Shown here in pieces: positions 53,490-62,931 of a DNA stretch of 64,000 bases. Source of the stretch: Streptomyces sp. WMMB303 (GTDB lineage Bacteria > Actinomycetota > Actinomycetes > Streptomycetales > Streptomycetaceae). The position numbers and the translations under genes were made by a program. Each line of letters starts with the position of its first letter. The stretch's first letter is position 1. The stretch is taken from the NCBI RefSeq assembly GCF_029351045.1, contig NZ_JARKIN010000001.1, forward strand, positions 3,770,501-3,834,500, in the 5' to 3' direction. The notes under the pieces were generated by a model. That model saw only the letters and a program-made list of their open reading frames with translations, had not been told where the DNA came from and ran no database searches.

Positions 53490-54332
53490 TCAGCCGTCCG
53501 CCCCCGCGGAGTGCGAGCCCACGGCGGGCAGCAGCCGGAGCTTCTCGTCGCTCTCCGAGCCGGGGACGGCCGTATACACCAGCAATGTCTGCCCCTGATC
53601 GGGATCGAGGAGCACCTGGCAGTGCACCTCGATCTCCCCCAGCTCGGAGTGCAGGAACCGTTTCGGCTCCACCCGCGGCGCCCCGACCTCATGGGCGCTC
53701 CAGTACCGGGCGAACTCCTCGCTGACCGCCAGCAGTTGTTCGACCAACTCCTCGGCCCGGCTGCCCCGGCCCTGCCGGGAGTAGGCGGCCCGCAGCCCCG
53801 AGGCGAAGAACCGGCTGTGCCGCGGATGGTCCTCCTCCGGGTACAGCAGCCGGGTGGCCGGGTCGGTGAACCAGCGGTGGTACAGGCTGCGGGCCATTCC
53901 GGTGAACCGGGACTCGTCACCGAGGAGCCCGGTCGCCAGAGGGGTCTGCCAGAGCGTCTCGGCGAGGTCGTTGACGACCTGTGCCGGGGTGTCGTCCAAC
54001 CGGCCGAGGATCCGCATCAGTCCAGGAGTGATGTGGTCCGAACCGGCCCGTGGGGGTGCGTTGTGTCCCGCGACCTGGAAGAGATGGTCCCGCTCGGGGA
54101 GCGAGAGATGCAGCCCCTGGGCGATCGCGGCCAGCATCGGCGCCGACGGCTGCGGCCCCCGCTGCTGCTCCAGGCGGCTGTAGTAGTCCGTGGACATACC
54201 GCTCAGCGCCGCCGCCTCCTCGCGGCGCAGCCCGCTGGTCCTGCGCCGCGGGCCACGGGGCAGCCCCACGTCCTCCGGTTGCAGAGCCTCCCTGCGGGTG
54301 CGCAGGAAGTCCGCGAGCTGTGCTCGGTCCAC
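53490..54332 (-). CDS. HTH regulator with MmyB-like ligand-binding domain
   Basis: A 280-residue regulator with an N-terminal XRE HTH (RRTSGLRREEAAALSGMSTDYYSRLEQQRG) and a PAS-like MmyB ligand-binding domain from residue about 100 to the end. The RRT-GLRREE motif is typical of this large Streptomyces family, which often controls an adjacent SDR gene. Here the SDR gene lies directly upstream on the same strand, 61 nt away. The start is GTG 54332, with GGGAG 8 nt upstream; longer starts read through low-complexity codons. Confidence 0.9.
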   Translation of the reverse strand: MDRAQLADFLRTRREALQPEDVGLPRGPRRRTSGLRREEAAALSGMSTDYYSRLEQQRGPQPSAPMLAAIAQGLHLSLPERDHLFQVAGHNAPPRAGSDHITPGLMRILGRLDDTPAQVVNDLAETLWQTPLATGLLGDESRFTGMARSLYHRWFTDPATRLLYPEEDHPRHSRFFASGLRAAYSRQGRGSRAEELVEQLLAVSEEFARYWSAHEVGAPRVEPKRFLHSELGEIEVHCQVLLDPDQGQTLLVYTAVPGSESDEKLRLLPAVGSHSAGADG

Positions 54333-54393
54333 GGTCTGCACTCCCTGTCCGTCGCTCCCCGGTACGGTGCCATTCTCCCTCTCCCGCGGTCGC

Positions 54394-55149
54394 CTACAGG
54401 AGCATGCCCCCCGATGCCTCGATGCGCTGACCGGTGATCCAGGACGTACCCTCGGCGAGCAGCGCCGCGGCGGCGGCTCCGATGTCGTCCGCCTCGCCGA
54501 CCCTGCCCCGCGCGGTGACCGCACCGAGAGCGGACCGGGTCTCCTGCCGGTCGCGGACGGCGCCACCGCCGAAGTCGGTCGCGGTGGCGCCGGGAGCCAG
54601 GACGTTGACGGCGATACCGCGCGGTCCCAGTTCCTTGGCGAGGTAGCGGGTGAGGACCTCGACCGCGCCCTTCGCCGCGGCGTACGCGGAGGTCTCGGCG
54701 GCGACGAAGCGGGTCAGTCCGGTGGAGATGTTGAGGATCGTGCCGCCGTCCCCGAGCAGTGGGAGCAGCGTCCGGGTGAGGAAGAAGACGCCCTTGACGT
54801 GGACGTTCATCAGCCCGTCGAACTCCTCCTCGGTGGTCTCCACGAACGGCTTGTGCACACCGTGTCCGGCGTTGTTGAGCAGGATGTCGAACTCCTCGCG
54901 GTCCCAGTGCTCCTCGAGGGCGCCGCGCACGGCGTCGGCGAAGGCCGGGAAGGCGGCCGTGTCCGAGGTGTCGAGCGGCAGCGCGACCGCTGTCCGGCCC
55001 ATCGCGCGAAGCTGTGCGACGACGGCCTCGGCCTCGTCGGCGTGCGAGCGGTAGGTGAGCAGCACATCGGTGCCGGCCTCGGCGAGGTGCAGCGCGGTGC
55101 TGCGGCCCAGCCCGCGGTTGGCACCGGTGATCAGAGCGATGCGGGTCAT
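54394..55149 (-). CDS. SDR-family oxidoreductase
   Basis: A 251-residue classical short-chain dehydrogenase with TGANRGLG, LLNNAG, the catalytic Ser in NISTGLTRF and YAAAK. It keeps the full Asn-Ser-Tyr-Lys set. The substrate is unknown. The ATG at 55149 has GGAG 8 nt upstream. It is probably in one transcript with the MmyB-type regulator that follows. Confidence 0.9.
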   Translation of the reverse strand: MTRIALITGANRGLGRSTALHLAEAGTDVLLTYRSHADEAEAVVAQLRAMGRTAVALPLDTSDTAAFPAFADAVRGALEEHWDREEFDILLNNAGHGVHKPFVETTEEEFDGLMNVHVKGVFFLTRTLLPLLGDGGTILNISTGLTRFVAAETSAYAAAKGAVEVLTRYLAKELGPRGIAVNVLAPGATATDFGGGAVRDRQETRSALGAVTARGRVGEADDIGAAAAALLAEGTSWITGQRIEASGGMLL

Positions 55150-55391
55150 GCCGTGTTCTCCGTTCACGAAGCGGGGTTCCTGCAGCTCAACGGTGCCGCG
55201 GGTGGGGAACGGGAGGAAGGCAGCAGCTGTCCGGGGAGCGGCGGTCCCCCCTTAGGGTGCGAGGGGGCGGCGGAGAACGGGGCTTCGGCCACCGTGAACT
55301 TTTCCGTCCACCCCGCCGTCGAAGACTGTGCACGGTGCGACGGCGGGGGGCCGGCACGAGCAGGGACACGAGCAGGGAGTCGACGTAAGCG

Positions 55392-56237
55392 ATGGCACCG
55401 GACGCGGACATGATCTATGCCACCCCGAGGGCGAACCGGCGCGTACGGACGACCCCTGCCGCGAACGGCAGCCTCCTCGCGCGGCGCCACCGGCTCCGGC
55501 ATCCGGCGAGAGCCGCCACGTCGGCTGCCACAGCGCTGGTGGCAGCGGGACTGCTGGCCGGGTGCGGCAGCCAGGACGGCGGCACTCCGGAACTCCGGCG
55601 GGTCTCCGGTGAGGCGACGCCCGCGGGCATCGCCCCGTCCGGCAAGGAGAAGGGCGACAGCGGGAAGGAGAGCGGCGGCAAGGACAAGAAGGGCGACGGT
55701 GGGAGCACCGAGCCTTCCACGTCGTCCTCGAAAGGCTCCGGCAGCACCGGGGACGGTGGTTCCGGTGGCGGCGGCGCGGAAGCCGGTGGCGATGGCGCCG
55801 AGCCCGGCTCGGGCTCGGGAGGCGCGTGCGCGGCATCCGATCTCAAGGCGTCCATAGGCCCCAACCATCCGGGGGCCGGCCAGCACCACCACGCGCTGGT
55901 CTTCACGAACAACTCCGGCAGCACCTGCACGATGAGCGGCTTCCCGGGGTTCGCCTTCGTCGACGCCTCGGGGAACCGGGTCTCCGTCCCCCCGCAGCGC
56001 GAGGGCAGCGGCTCGCAGCAGGTCGAGCTGGCGCCCGGCTCGAGTGCCTGGGCGCCGCTGTCGTTCGCCGACCCACGAATGACGGGTACCGCGACCGTCA
56101 CCCCGGACGGCGCGCTGCTCACCCCGCCCGACCAGCAGTCCTCGCTGCGGGTGGGGTGGTCCGGCGGTCCGGTGACCGCCTCGGGGGACGCCTCGGTACC
56201 GAAGATCGGCCCGGTCTCCCCCGGCACCGGCGGCTGA
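55392..56237 (+). CDS. DUF4232-domain lipoprotein
   Basis: A 281-residue secreted lipoprotein. It has a long N-region, a hydrophobic core and a lipobox LLAGC near residue 57, then about 75 residues of Gly/Ser/Lys-rich linker, and a C-terminal DUF4232 domain (HHHALVFTNNSGSTCTMSGFPG) with two Cys that may form a disulfide. The function is unknown. An ATG at 55410 is an alternative start. The gene is followed 46 nt later by a small membrane protein gene. Confidence 0.85.
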   Translation: MAPDADMIYATPRANRRVRTTPAANGSLLARRHRLRHPARAATSAATALVAAGLLAGCGSQDGGTPELRRVSGEATPAGIAPSGKEKGDSGKESGGKDKKGDGGSTEPSTSSSKGSGSTGDGGSGGGGAEAGGDGAEPGSGSGGACAASDLKASIGPNHPGAGQHHHALVFTNNSGSTCTMSGFPGFAFVDASGNRVSVPPQREGSGSQQVELAPGSSAWAPLSFADPRMTGTATVTPDGALLTPPDQQSSLRVGWSGGPVTASGDASVPKIGPVSPGTGG

Positions 56238-56283
56238 ACGCCGCGCGCCACGTACGCAGTCCGCAGGCCCCGAAAGGATCCAG

Positions 56284-56568
56284 ATGAGCGAGCAGCACAC
56301 CGACCGGCCCAGCAGCCCGGCGGCGGACTCCGCGCCGTGGTGGGCCGGCACCGGGCCGGTGGGCGGAATCGTGCTGATCCTGCTGGGCGTGGGGGTGGCC
56401 GCTGTCCTCTTCCGCACCGGCCACGCGGCCCCGGACGCCTACCTGAACCTGTACGGAGCCGCCAAGGTCGTGGCCGTCGGTCTGGTGGTCGCGGGCACCG
56501 GCCTGCTCGCCGAGCGGCGCCGCAGGCGTGAGACGTGCGACGCCGCTCGGCCGGACGAGAAGCAGTAG
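56284..56568 (+). CDS. small membrane protein, two helices
   Basis: A 94-residue protein with two predicted membrane helices (GGIVLILLGVGVAAVLF and VVAVGLVVAGTGLLA) and polar ends. It has a good ribosome binding site (AAAGGA). I do not recognise a family with certainty. It follows the lipoprotein gene and probably shares its transcript. Confidence 0.8.
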   Translation: MSEQHTDRPSSPAADSAPWWAGTGPVGGIVLILLGVGVAAVLFRTGHAAPDAYLNLYGAAKVVAVGLVVAGTGLLAERRRRRETCDAARPDEKQ

Positions 56569-56592
56569 CCGGGCCGGGGCCCGCCGGGCCGC

Positions 56593-57837
56593 TCAGTCCG
56601 CGGCGGACCGCGGGCGCAGCACCACCGGGAGGGTCTGGTGGCCGTTGCTGATGAGCGAGGGCACGGGGCGCAGCTCCTCTTCCGGGACGCCCAGCCGGGC
56701 CTCGGGGAAGCGGGCGAAGAACTTCTCCAGCGCCGTGATGCCTTCCAGGCGGGCGAGCGGGGCGCCGAGGCAGAAGTGCACACCGTGGCCGAAGGCGAGG
56801 TGCTCGGGGCCGGGGGCGGTGCGGGTGAGGTCGAAGGTGTCCGCGCTCTCGCCGTGCCAGTCGGGGTGCCGGTTGGCGGCGGCGTACGAGGCGAGGACGG
56901 GCTCGCCCTTGGCGATGACCTGCCCGTCGGGCAGCGGGATGTCGCGGACGGCGAAGCGCAGCGGCAGATGCTTGACGGCCGGCTCGAAGCGCAGCGTCTC
57001 CTCGACCACGTCGGCCCAGCCGGCGCGGCCCTCCCGGACGAGCGCCAGCTGCTCGGGGTGGGTGAGCAGCACGGTGATGGCCTGGTCGAGGAGGTTGACC
57101 GTGGTCTCGTAACCGGCGCTGATCATCAGCAGCAGGGTGTCGCGCAGTTCGGCCTCCGAGAGCGCCGACCCGTCTCCCTCCTCGTCCCGCGCGTCGATGA
57201 GCAGGGAGGTCATGTCCTCGCCGGGCTGCTCGCGCTTCTCGGCTATCAGCTCGTCGAGCACTCCGTAGAGGCTCGCGGTGTTGGCGGCGGCCTCCTCGGG
57301 GGTCAGCGTGGTGGCGAAGACGTTGTCGACCAGTTGGCGGAAGCCCGCCCGGCGCTCCTCCGGCACCCCCATCAGGTGGCAGATCACCTGGATGGGCAGC
57401 GGGTAGGCGAACAGCTCCCGCACATCCGCCGCTTCACCCTCCGGGGTGCGCGCCAGCACGTCCAGCAGGTCGTCGACGATGCTCTCGACGCGCTCGCCGA
57501 GCGCCGCCACGCGGCGTGCGCTGAAGGACGGGGCCACCATCCGGCGCAGCCTGCGGTGGTCGCTGCCGAACGAGGTGAACATGTTCTCCACCGCGACCCA
57601 CAGCGCCAACGGCCAGGTGGGGACGGTCTCGGCGAACTGCGGCCAGTGCTGCCGCGCGTCCTTGGAGACGTCCGGCCCGGTCAGCAGCTTCTTGAGGAGG
57701 GCCGGGTCGCTGACCGACCAGGCGGTGACACCCAACAGGTCGACCCGGGTCGCCGGGCCCCGCGCATGGAGGGCCTTGTGTTCACCGTGCGGGTCGCTGC
57801 CGGTGGGGTCGAGAGTCAAAAGCTCGGGAACAGACAC
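56593..57837 (-). CDS. cytochrome P450
   Basis: A 414-residue soluble bacterial P450 of the CYP107/105-like type. The I-helix reads ISAGYETTVNLL, where the acid before Thr is Glu (AGxET). The ExxR pair is in EETLR and the heme loop is FGHGVHFCLGAPLARLE. It lacks a neighbouring ferredoxin or reductase gene. The GTG at 57837 is chosen. It is convergent with the small membrane protein gene, 24 nt apart. The substrate is unknown. Confidence 0.93.
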   Translation of the reverse strand: MSVPELLTLDPTGSDPHGEHKALHARGPATRVDLLGVTAWSVSDPALLKKLLTGPDVSKDARQHWPQFAETVPTWPLALWVAVENMFTSFGSDHRRLRRMVAPSFSARRVAALGERVESIVDDLLDVLARTPEGEAADVRELFAYPLPIQVICHLMGVPEERRAGFRQLVDNVFATTLTPEEAAANTASLYGVLDELIAEKREQPGEDMTSLLIDARDEEGDGSALSEAELRDTLLLMISAGYETTVNLLDQAITVLLTHPEQLALVREGRAGWADVVEETLRFEPAVKHLPLRFAVRDIPLPDGQVIAKGEPVLASYAAANRHPDWHGESADTFDLTRTAPGPEHLAFGHGVHFCLGAPLARLEGITALEKFFARFPEARLGVPEEELRPVPSLISNGHQTLPVVLRPRSAAD

Positions 57838-58233
57838 GGTGAGTCGCAATCTCCGTTCGGGGGGCGGGGAATTGACGCGGTGACGCCTGCCCACAGTACG
57901 AGCCGATCACGCGTCCGTGTAGGGGTCAGACGGTGCAAGATCATCTCACGTTGCGCGGCACGCGTCAGGGCCCGGTGGGTGCGGATGTCCCCCGGCCCCC
58001 GTCGCGGCCAGGCGTGCGAAGTCGGCACCTGCGGCGGAAAGTCGGCGGTGCGTCGCGTCCGCCCCCACGGCCGGGACGGGGCGCCGCGGTGGCCGGCGGT
58101 CGCGCTCCGGGCGGCTCCCGGCTGTCTGCGGAACGCCCGCGAACGGGTCCTGCCGCCCCCGGGCTCCGACGGGCCCGGCCGCCGCCCCGACGGGGCCGGG
58201 GCGGCGGCAGCGGGCGCGGGGCGCCGGATTCCC

Positions 58234-58431
58234 TCAGCTCCCGCCCAGGGACACCGCGCCACCCAGCAGCGTGCCCAAGGCCTTCTCCGCGACCCCGAGG
58301 GCGGCCTGTTGACGGGAGGTCAACTCGTCGGTCTGCGGAACGGGGGCTTCGGCGGCCGCGGCGGCCGGTGCCACCGCTAGGACGGTCGTGGCCAGCAGCG
58401 TGGCCAGAGCCAGTACGGATCGACGGAACAT
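58234..58431 (-). CDS. small secreted protein
   Basis: A 65-residue precursor with a clear signal peptide (VLALATLLATTVLAVAPAAAAAE) that leaves a mature peptide of about 35 residues without Cys. GAGGAGCG lies 4-5 nt before the ATG. I do not recognise it; the small mature part could be a surface or signalling peptide. Confidence 0.7.
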   Translation of the reverse strand: MFRRSVLALATLLATTVLAVAPAAAAAEAPVPQTDELTSRQQAALGVAEKALGTLLGGAVSLGGS

Positions 58432-58565
58432 ACGCGCTCCTCGGGAGATGTCAGGGGCAGTACCCGACCCAGCGTCCGGGAGCGGCCGGTGGCAGGGCGG
58501 ACGGCCGGTCCGGCGCTGCTGCGAACGGACCAGCCACTGCCACTCGTGCGGCCGTTACCGCGGGT

Positions 58566-59984
58566 TCACTGTTCGACGCCGCCGAGCAGCCGCTCCGCGC
58601 GTTCCTCCACCAGTCGTACCGCACCGGGCTGGCGGCCGGGGACCCGGCGGCGCAGCAGGACCAGTTCCGGGGCCAACTCGCGGGCGGTCTCCCCCTCGTC
58701 CAGGCACTGCCACTGGTGGTGGGCGCGGTCGACGGCTCCCTCCACTTCCAAGGCCCGCTCGGATTCGCCACGTTCGAGGCGCCTCCGGGCGACCCGCAGC
58801 CACAGTTCACAACTGCGGGCCGGGGCACCGGCCAGCCGGGCGAGGTCGGCGCGGACCTCCACCCAGTGCAGCGCTCCTTCCGAACCGGGCCCCTCCGTAC
58901 GCTCGGCGGCCTCCTCCCAGGCCACCGCGAGCGCCTCGGCCTCCTCATGGCGGCCGGCGCGTGCCGCAGCCATGATCGTTTCATGCGGGTCCTCGGCCGG
59001 CTCGGCACCCGCGCCTCGGGCCCCCGGGGGCGGGGGCGCGGAGTGGTGCCGGGATTCCGCCCCGTTCCCGGGCACCTGCTCGGCACCGGGCGGCCCGTGC
59101 GGAGCCGGGACCGCCGAGGGGTGCGGGTCGGCGGGCTGCCACTGCGCGGGGAGGTCCGGGGGGGCCTGGTGCCCCCATCCGTTCGGATGCACGGGGGCGG
59201 CTGCGGGCCGGTAGCCGTTCAGCGGTTCGGCCGTCGCTTCCGGGGCCGGAGGTGCCGCGGCCGCGGACGCGGTGACGAACAGCGCCTGCTCGTGCTCCGT
59301 CGTACCGGAGACGGCCGCCGCCCGCTGATGCAGTTCGGCGAACGGCATCCGGCCGCCGGCCCGCCACAGCCGAATGCACTCCATCAGATAGGCGGGTTCC
59401 ACGGGGGTGTTGCCGCCGCGCAGTCGGCGCCACGCCGACTCGCGGCCGTGCCGCACCACGCGACCCAGCACGGCCACCCCGTGGGCCTCCGGCAGTCCGC
59501 CCGCCCGGACCGCCTCCCACGCGCCGGGCTCGGTGGCCACGTCCAGCAGTACGGTGGTCGACCCGGGGGGCCGCACGGCCAACTCCGCTGTCAGCCACTC
59601 CCAGGGCAACCCGCTGTAGCGCACCGCGGCCGAGTGCTGGCCGGGCGCTCCCAGCCCGATGTGCAGTCCGCCCTTACGCGGGTCCTTGCGCAGTTCTCCC
59701 ACGACGACCACCAGGAGCCGGCCGGGGGCGCCGGCCGCCAGGCGCACCCGGGCCAGCACCATCTGCGGGTCGACGGGACCGGCCAGTTCGACGACGTTCA
59801 CCGCGCCGGGACCGGCGATGTGCACGTCCGCGCCGGCGAGTATGCCGCTCCAGGACACTCCGCCCAGGCCCGCCATCACGACGCCGACGTCCATCAGGCC
59901 CCCGCCGACACCCGCCATCACCAGCACCCCGTCGCTCGCGCCTTCGGAGCCCGCACCCGGAACCGACACCAGAACCCCCCACAC
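58566..59984 (-). CDS. hypothetical protein with possible inactive caspase-like domain
   Basis: A 472-residue protein of unknown function. Residues about 80-160 resemble the caspase fold in order: a hydrophobic strand LLVVVVGE where caspases have the SGHG, then GLPWEWLTAELAV and a strand TTVLLDVATEPGAWEAV where they have the catalytic LDxC. Both catalytic positions are changed (no His, no Cys), so it would be inactive. A Pro/Ala-rich linker (about 255-325) and an alpha-helical C-terminal region follow. The GTG start at 59984 has no clear ribosome binding site. Confidence 0.65.
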   Translation of the reverse strand: MWGVLVSVPGAGSEGASDGVLVMAGVGGGLMDVGVVMAGLGGVSWSGILAGADVHIAGPGAVNVVELAGPVDPQMVLARVRLAAGAPGRLLVVVVGELRKDPRKGGLHIGLGAPGQHSAAVRYSGLPWEWLTAELAVRPPGSTTVLLDVATEPGAWEAVRAGGLPEAHGVAVLGRVVRHGRESAWRRLRGGNTPVEPAYLMECIRLWRAGGRMPFAELHQRAAAVSGTTEHEQALFVTASAAAAPPAPEATAEPLNGYRPAAAPVHPNGWGHQAPPDLPAQWQPADPHPSAVPAPHGPPGAEQVPGNGAESRHHSAPPPPGARGAGAEPAEDPHETIMAAARAGRHEEAEALAVAWEEAAERTEGPGSEGALHWVEVRADLARLAGAPARSCELWLRVARRRLERGESERALEVEGAVDRAHHQWQCLDEGETARELAPELVLLRRRVPGRQPGAVRLVEERAERLLGGVEQ

Positions 59985-60577
59985 ACCAAACCGATCAGAA
60001 CACGGACAGTTGTCAGCCCAAGGCCCCGGTGGGCCGTTGCCGCCACGCGGTTCGGCGGCGGCTCCTCCCCGGCTGTGTCGGGCCGGTGGCGCGCTGCCGG
60101 GCCCGCAGCCGAGCCCCTTGCTACGGCGACCTCCAGCCCTTCGACGGCGGACTCCAATTCAACACGACGGCGTCGGCGTCGGCGATCCGGCCGCCGCCGC
60201 CGCCTCGACCTCGAGGGACATTGCGGCTGATTCGGACGTCCTGCCGGTTCGCCACCTTCAAGAGTGAATTCCGCGTGGCTCACTCCGATGGTTGGCAGGT
60301 GGCTTCGGCGCGGAGTACAGAGCGACAGCCTGACGAGAAACACGTCAAGAACACTGTCGAATTTGCCGAAAATGATCCGCGTCGATCACAGAAGAACAAT
60401 GGCGCGCCATTTCGTCGCTTGGAAGTTCGACACCCCGCCACCTTTCGCGCAGGGTGGCTGCTCGTGCAATTGCTGATGAATTTGCACGGTGCAGAAGCTC
60501 GTGGCGTCCGACGCATCTGGAGCTGTAGCTTCCGCAGGAGGGGACCACGACGGAGGGAATGGGAGGGGAGAGGAACG
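59985..60577. other. divergent intergenic region with a Cys-rich short ORF
   Basis: 593 nt. The stretch 60240-60480 has unusually low G+C for this genome and probably carries the promoter of the sigma-like gene. It also holds a short ORF at 60399-60476 (see that entry). No tRNA or strong hairpin is seen. Confidence 0.45.
60399..60476 (+). CDS. short Cys-rich ORF, possible regulatory uORF or peptide
   Basis: A 25-codon ORF starting MARHFVAWKF and ending GGCSCNC directly before the stop. AGAAGAACA lies upstream. It ends 101 nt before the sigma-like gene. Short ORFs ending in cysteine clusters act as attenuators in actinobacteria; a peptide precursor is an alternative. No maturation genes are nearby. 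Confidence 0.3.
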   Translation: MARHFVAWKFDTPPPFAQGGCSCNC

Positions 60578-61063
60578 TTGAACGTTCGTATGCCCTTGCC
60601 GTGCGAACAGAGCGCCGCGCCCACGGCGCCTCCACAGACCGTCCGGGAGCCGCAGCGCCCGGAATCCGCACCGGAACCCCCGGTGGCCTTCACCGCTTTT
60701 TGCGTTCTCTACCGGCAACGGTATCTGGAGTACGCGCACAACCGCCTGGCCGATGCGCGGCAGGCCGACGCCGTTGTCCACCTGGCCTTCGCCGAGTTGG
60801 CCGCCCAGTGGGACCAGGCGCTGCGCAGCCCGCACACCAACGCCTACGCCTGGCGGCTGCTCAGCCGCCGCATCCGCGACCACGCGCCCAGGACCGCGGA
60901 CGAGCGGGAAGAGCACCGGGGCGACGAAAGCCCCGCCGACCACGGGGACCACGCCTTCCTCCCGGACCACACCGACGACACCCGCGTGCTCCTCCAGGAC
61001 CTGGGCATGCCGCTGCTGGAGGCCACCGAGATGATGGGGCACACCGCTCCCCGACCCCGCTGA
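60578..61063 (+). CDS. sigma-factor-like protein, truncated region 4
   Basis: A 161-residue protein with a sigma-70 region-2-like half (FCVLYRQRYLEYAHNRLADARQADAVVHLAFAEL) and a C-terminal part that begins like region 4 (VLLQDLGMPLLEATEMMG) but stops before the recognition helix. So it may bind RNA polymerase but not a -35 element. I chose TTG 60578, with GAGAGGAA upstream; an ATG at 60590 is too far from it. It precedes the DUF5134 gene by 86 nt. Confidence 0.65.
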   Translation: MNVRMPLPCEQSAAPTAPPQTVREPQRPESAPEPPVAFTAFCVLYRQRYLEYAHNRLADARQADAVVHLAFAELAAQWDQALRSPHTNAYAWRLLSRRIRDHAPRTADEREEHRGDESPADHGDHAFLPDHTDDTRVLLQDLGMPLLEATEMMGHTAPRPR

Positions 61064-61149
61064 ATCCTCCGAACGGACGCGCCCTCATGCGCCCGTGCGC
61101 TCCCGTGTGCCGCCCGCGAGCGGGCAGCCTTCCCCGGGGAGGTGGGCGG

Positions 61150-61752
61150 ATGCACAACCCTGCCGTGGTCGGATGGCTGCTGACGGCGCTCTGCGCGGTG
61201 ACAGGCGTCTCATGCCTGCTGCGGGCGCGTGGCGCCGGGCCGGACCGGCGGGCGGAGGCGGGGAGTGAGGCCGCGATGGGGCTCGGGATGGCGGCGATGG
61301 CCGCACCTGCCCCTTGGAGCGGAACGCCCGCGGCGCACACGGTCTCGGGGTGGGTCTTCGGTGCGCTGTTCGGCGCGCTGCTGGCGCGGGAGCTGCGGCT
61401 GACGGCCACCGAACGGCACACCGCCGCCTCGCCGGGACGGCATCTGCACCATCTCCTGGGGAGCGCGGCGATGGTGTACATGTCGCTGGCGATGGCCCTG
61501 GGCCCGTCCGGCGGAGCGGCCGCGCACCACTCCGAAGCGGGCGGCCTGCCGCTCGTGACGGGGACGCTGCTGGTCTACTTCGCCGGATACGTGCTCTGGA
61601 CGGGGACGCGTCTGATGCCGGCGGGAGCCGCGCCGGGCGGCCCGGTCGGACGCAGGACCGCGGTGCCGCCCGTGGCGCGGCAGGCCGGGGTCGCGGCCGG
61701 CTGCAGAGTCGCCATGGGAGCGGCGATGTTCGCGATGCTGCTCGCGCTCTGA
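61150..61752 (+). CDS. DUF5134-domain membrane protein
   Basis: A 200-residue membrane protein with five to six helices and His-rich parts (RHLHHLLGSAAMVYM, then AAAHHSEAGG), as in the DUF5134 family. The function is unknown; such genes often lie beside M56 peptidase genes, as here. The ATG at 61150 follows GGAGG 8 nt upstream. Confidence 0.85.
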   Translation: MHNPAVVGWLLTALCAVTGVSCLLRARGAGPDRRAEAGSEAAMGLGMAAMAAPAPWSGTPAAHTVSGWVFGALFGALLARELRLTATERHTAASPGRHLHHLLGSAAMVYMSLAMALGPSGGAAAHHSEAGGLPLVTGTLLVYFAGYVLWTGTRLMPAGAAPGGPVGRRTAVPPVARQAGVAAGCRVAMGAAMFAMLLAL

Positions 61753-61884
61753 GGAGTGCACGCGCGGGGCCGGAAGCCCTCCCGCCCGGGGCGCCGACCG
61801 GAAACCCGGCAGAGCTGTGAACCGCGTCACTTCTGCGCTGCCAGGCGTATCACTGTCTCGTAACGGCCTTCTAGGCTGGGCGGT

Positions 61885-62826
61885 ATGACCGTCCCGCTCG
61901 CGCTGATGGTGCTCGCCCTGTTCGCCGCGGGTCTCGCGCCGCGCGTACTGACCCGCTCCACCTGGCCCGACCGGGAACCGGTGCTCGCCCTGTGGGTGTG
62001 GCAGTGCGTGGTGGGAGCGGTGCTGCTGTGCTGTTTGCTGGCGATGGCCCTCTCGGGTGCGGCGGCCTTCACCGCGGTACGCACCCACGTCTTCGCCGGG
62101 GCGCCGCATGGTGTTGCCGAGGCCTACTCCTCCAGCACCTCCGCACCCTGGGCCGGCGCCCTGAGCGTGCTGCTGGCCTGCGGAGGCGCCTGGACCGGCG
62201 CAATGCTGCTGCGGGAGATCAGGGACGCGCGGGCCAGGCGCCGCAGGCGGCGGGCGGAGCTGCGCGAGCGGGCACCCCGCCTGCCGGGCGAGAGCGCCTC
62301 CTCGAGCGAGCGGCTGGTGGTCCTGGAGGAGGAGAAGCCGGACGCCTGGTGGCTGCCGGGCGCCAACCCGCAGTTGGCCATCACCACCGGCGCGCTGCGC
62401 CGGCTCAAGGGCCGGCAGTTGGATGCGGTACTGGAGCACGAGCACGGACACGCGCGGGCGCGCCACGACTGGCTGCTGCACTGCTCCTCGGCGCTGGCCA
62501 CGGGATTTTCGCGAGTGCCGGTCTTCGCGGGCTTCCGCGACCAGGTGCACCGGCTGGTGGAGCTGGCCGCCGACGACGCCGCCTCCCGTCGCTACGGCAG
62601 GCTCACCATCGCCCTGGCCCTGGTGGAACTGAACGAAGGGCGCGGAGTCTTCGGCCCGTGCCCGGCACCGGTGGCGATGGTGCCGCAGCGGGTGCACCGG
62701 CTGCTCGCGCCCGGACCGCGACTGTCCGTCAGCCGCCGGCTGCGGATGACCGCGGTGGCCTCCCTGGTGCCGGTGATCCCGGTACTGGTGGCGTTCGCTC
62801 CCGGACTGTCCGCCCTGCACCACTGA
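61885..62826 (+). CDS. M56-family membrane metallopeptidase
   Basis: A 313-residue BlaR1-like membrane peptidase: two N-terminal helices, a zinc site HEHGH (residues about 187-191) with a downstream Glu in ELAADD, and a C-terminal helix. Such peptidases usually cleave a BlaI-type repressor; no blaI gene is next to it. TAGGCT lies 7 nt before the ATG, so the transcript is probably leaderless. There is no extracytoplasmic sensor domain. Confidence 0.9.
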   Translation: MTVPLALMVLALFAAGLAPRVLTRSTWPDREPVLALWVWQCVVGAVLLCCLLAMALSGAAAFTAVRTHVFAGAPHGVAEAYSSSTSAPWAGALSVLLACGGAWTGAMLLREIRDARARRRRRRAELRERAPRLPGESASSSERLVVLEEEKPDAWWLPGANPQLAITTGALRRLKGRQLDAVLEHEHGHARARHDWLLHCSSALATGFSRVPVFAGFRDQVHRLVELAADDAASRRYGRLTIALALVELNEGRGVFGPCPAPVAMVPQRVHRLLAPGPRLSVSRRLRMTAVASLVPVIPVLVAFAPGLSALHH

Positions 62827-62931
62827 CCTTCGGCTCCCGGGCCTCCCGCGGTCGGCCGGGCCGTGCCGCCGGGCGGGGAACACCCGGCCGGGAGTTGCAC
62901 CGCGGCCGGTGTCAGGGGTGATGATCGGGGC

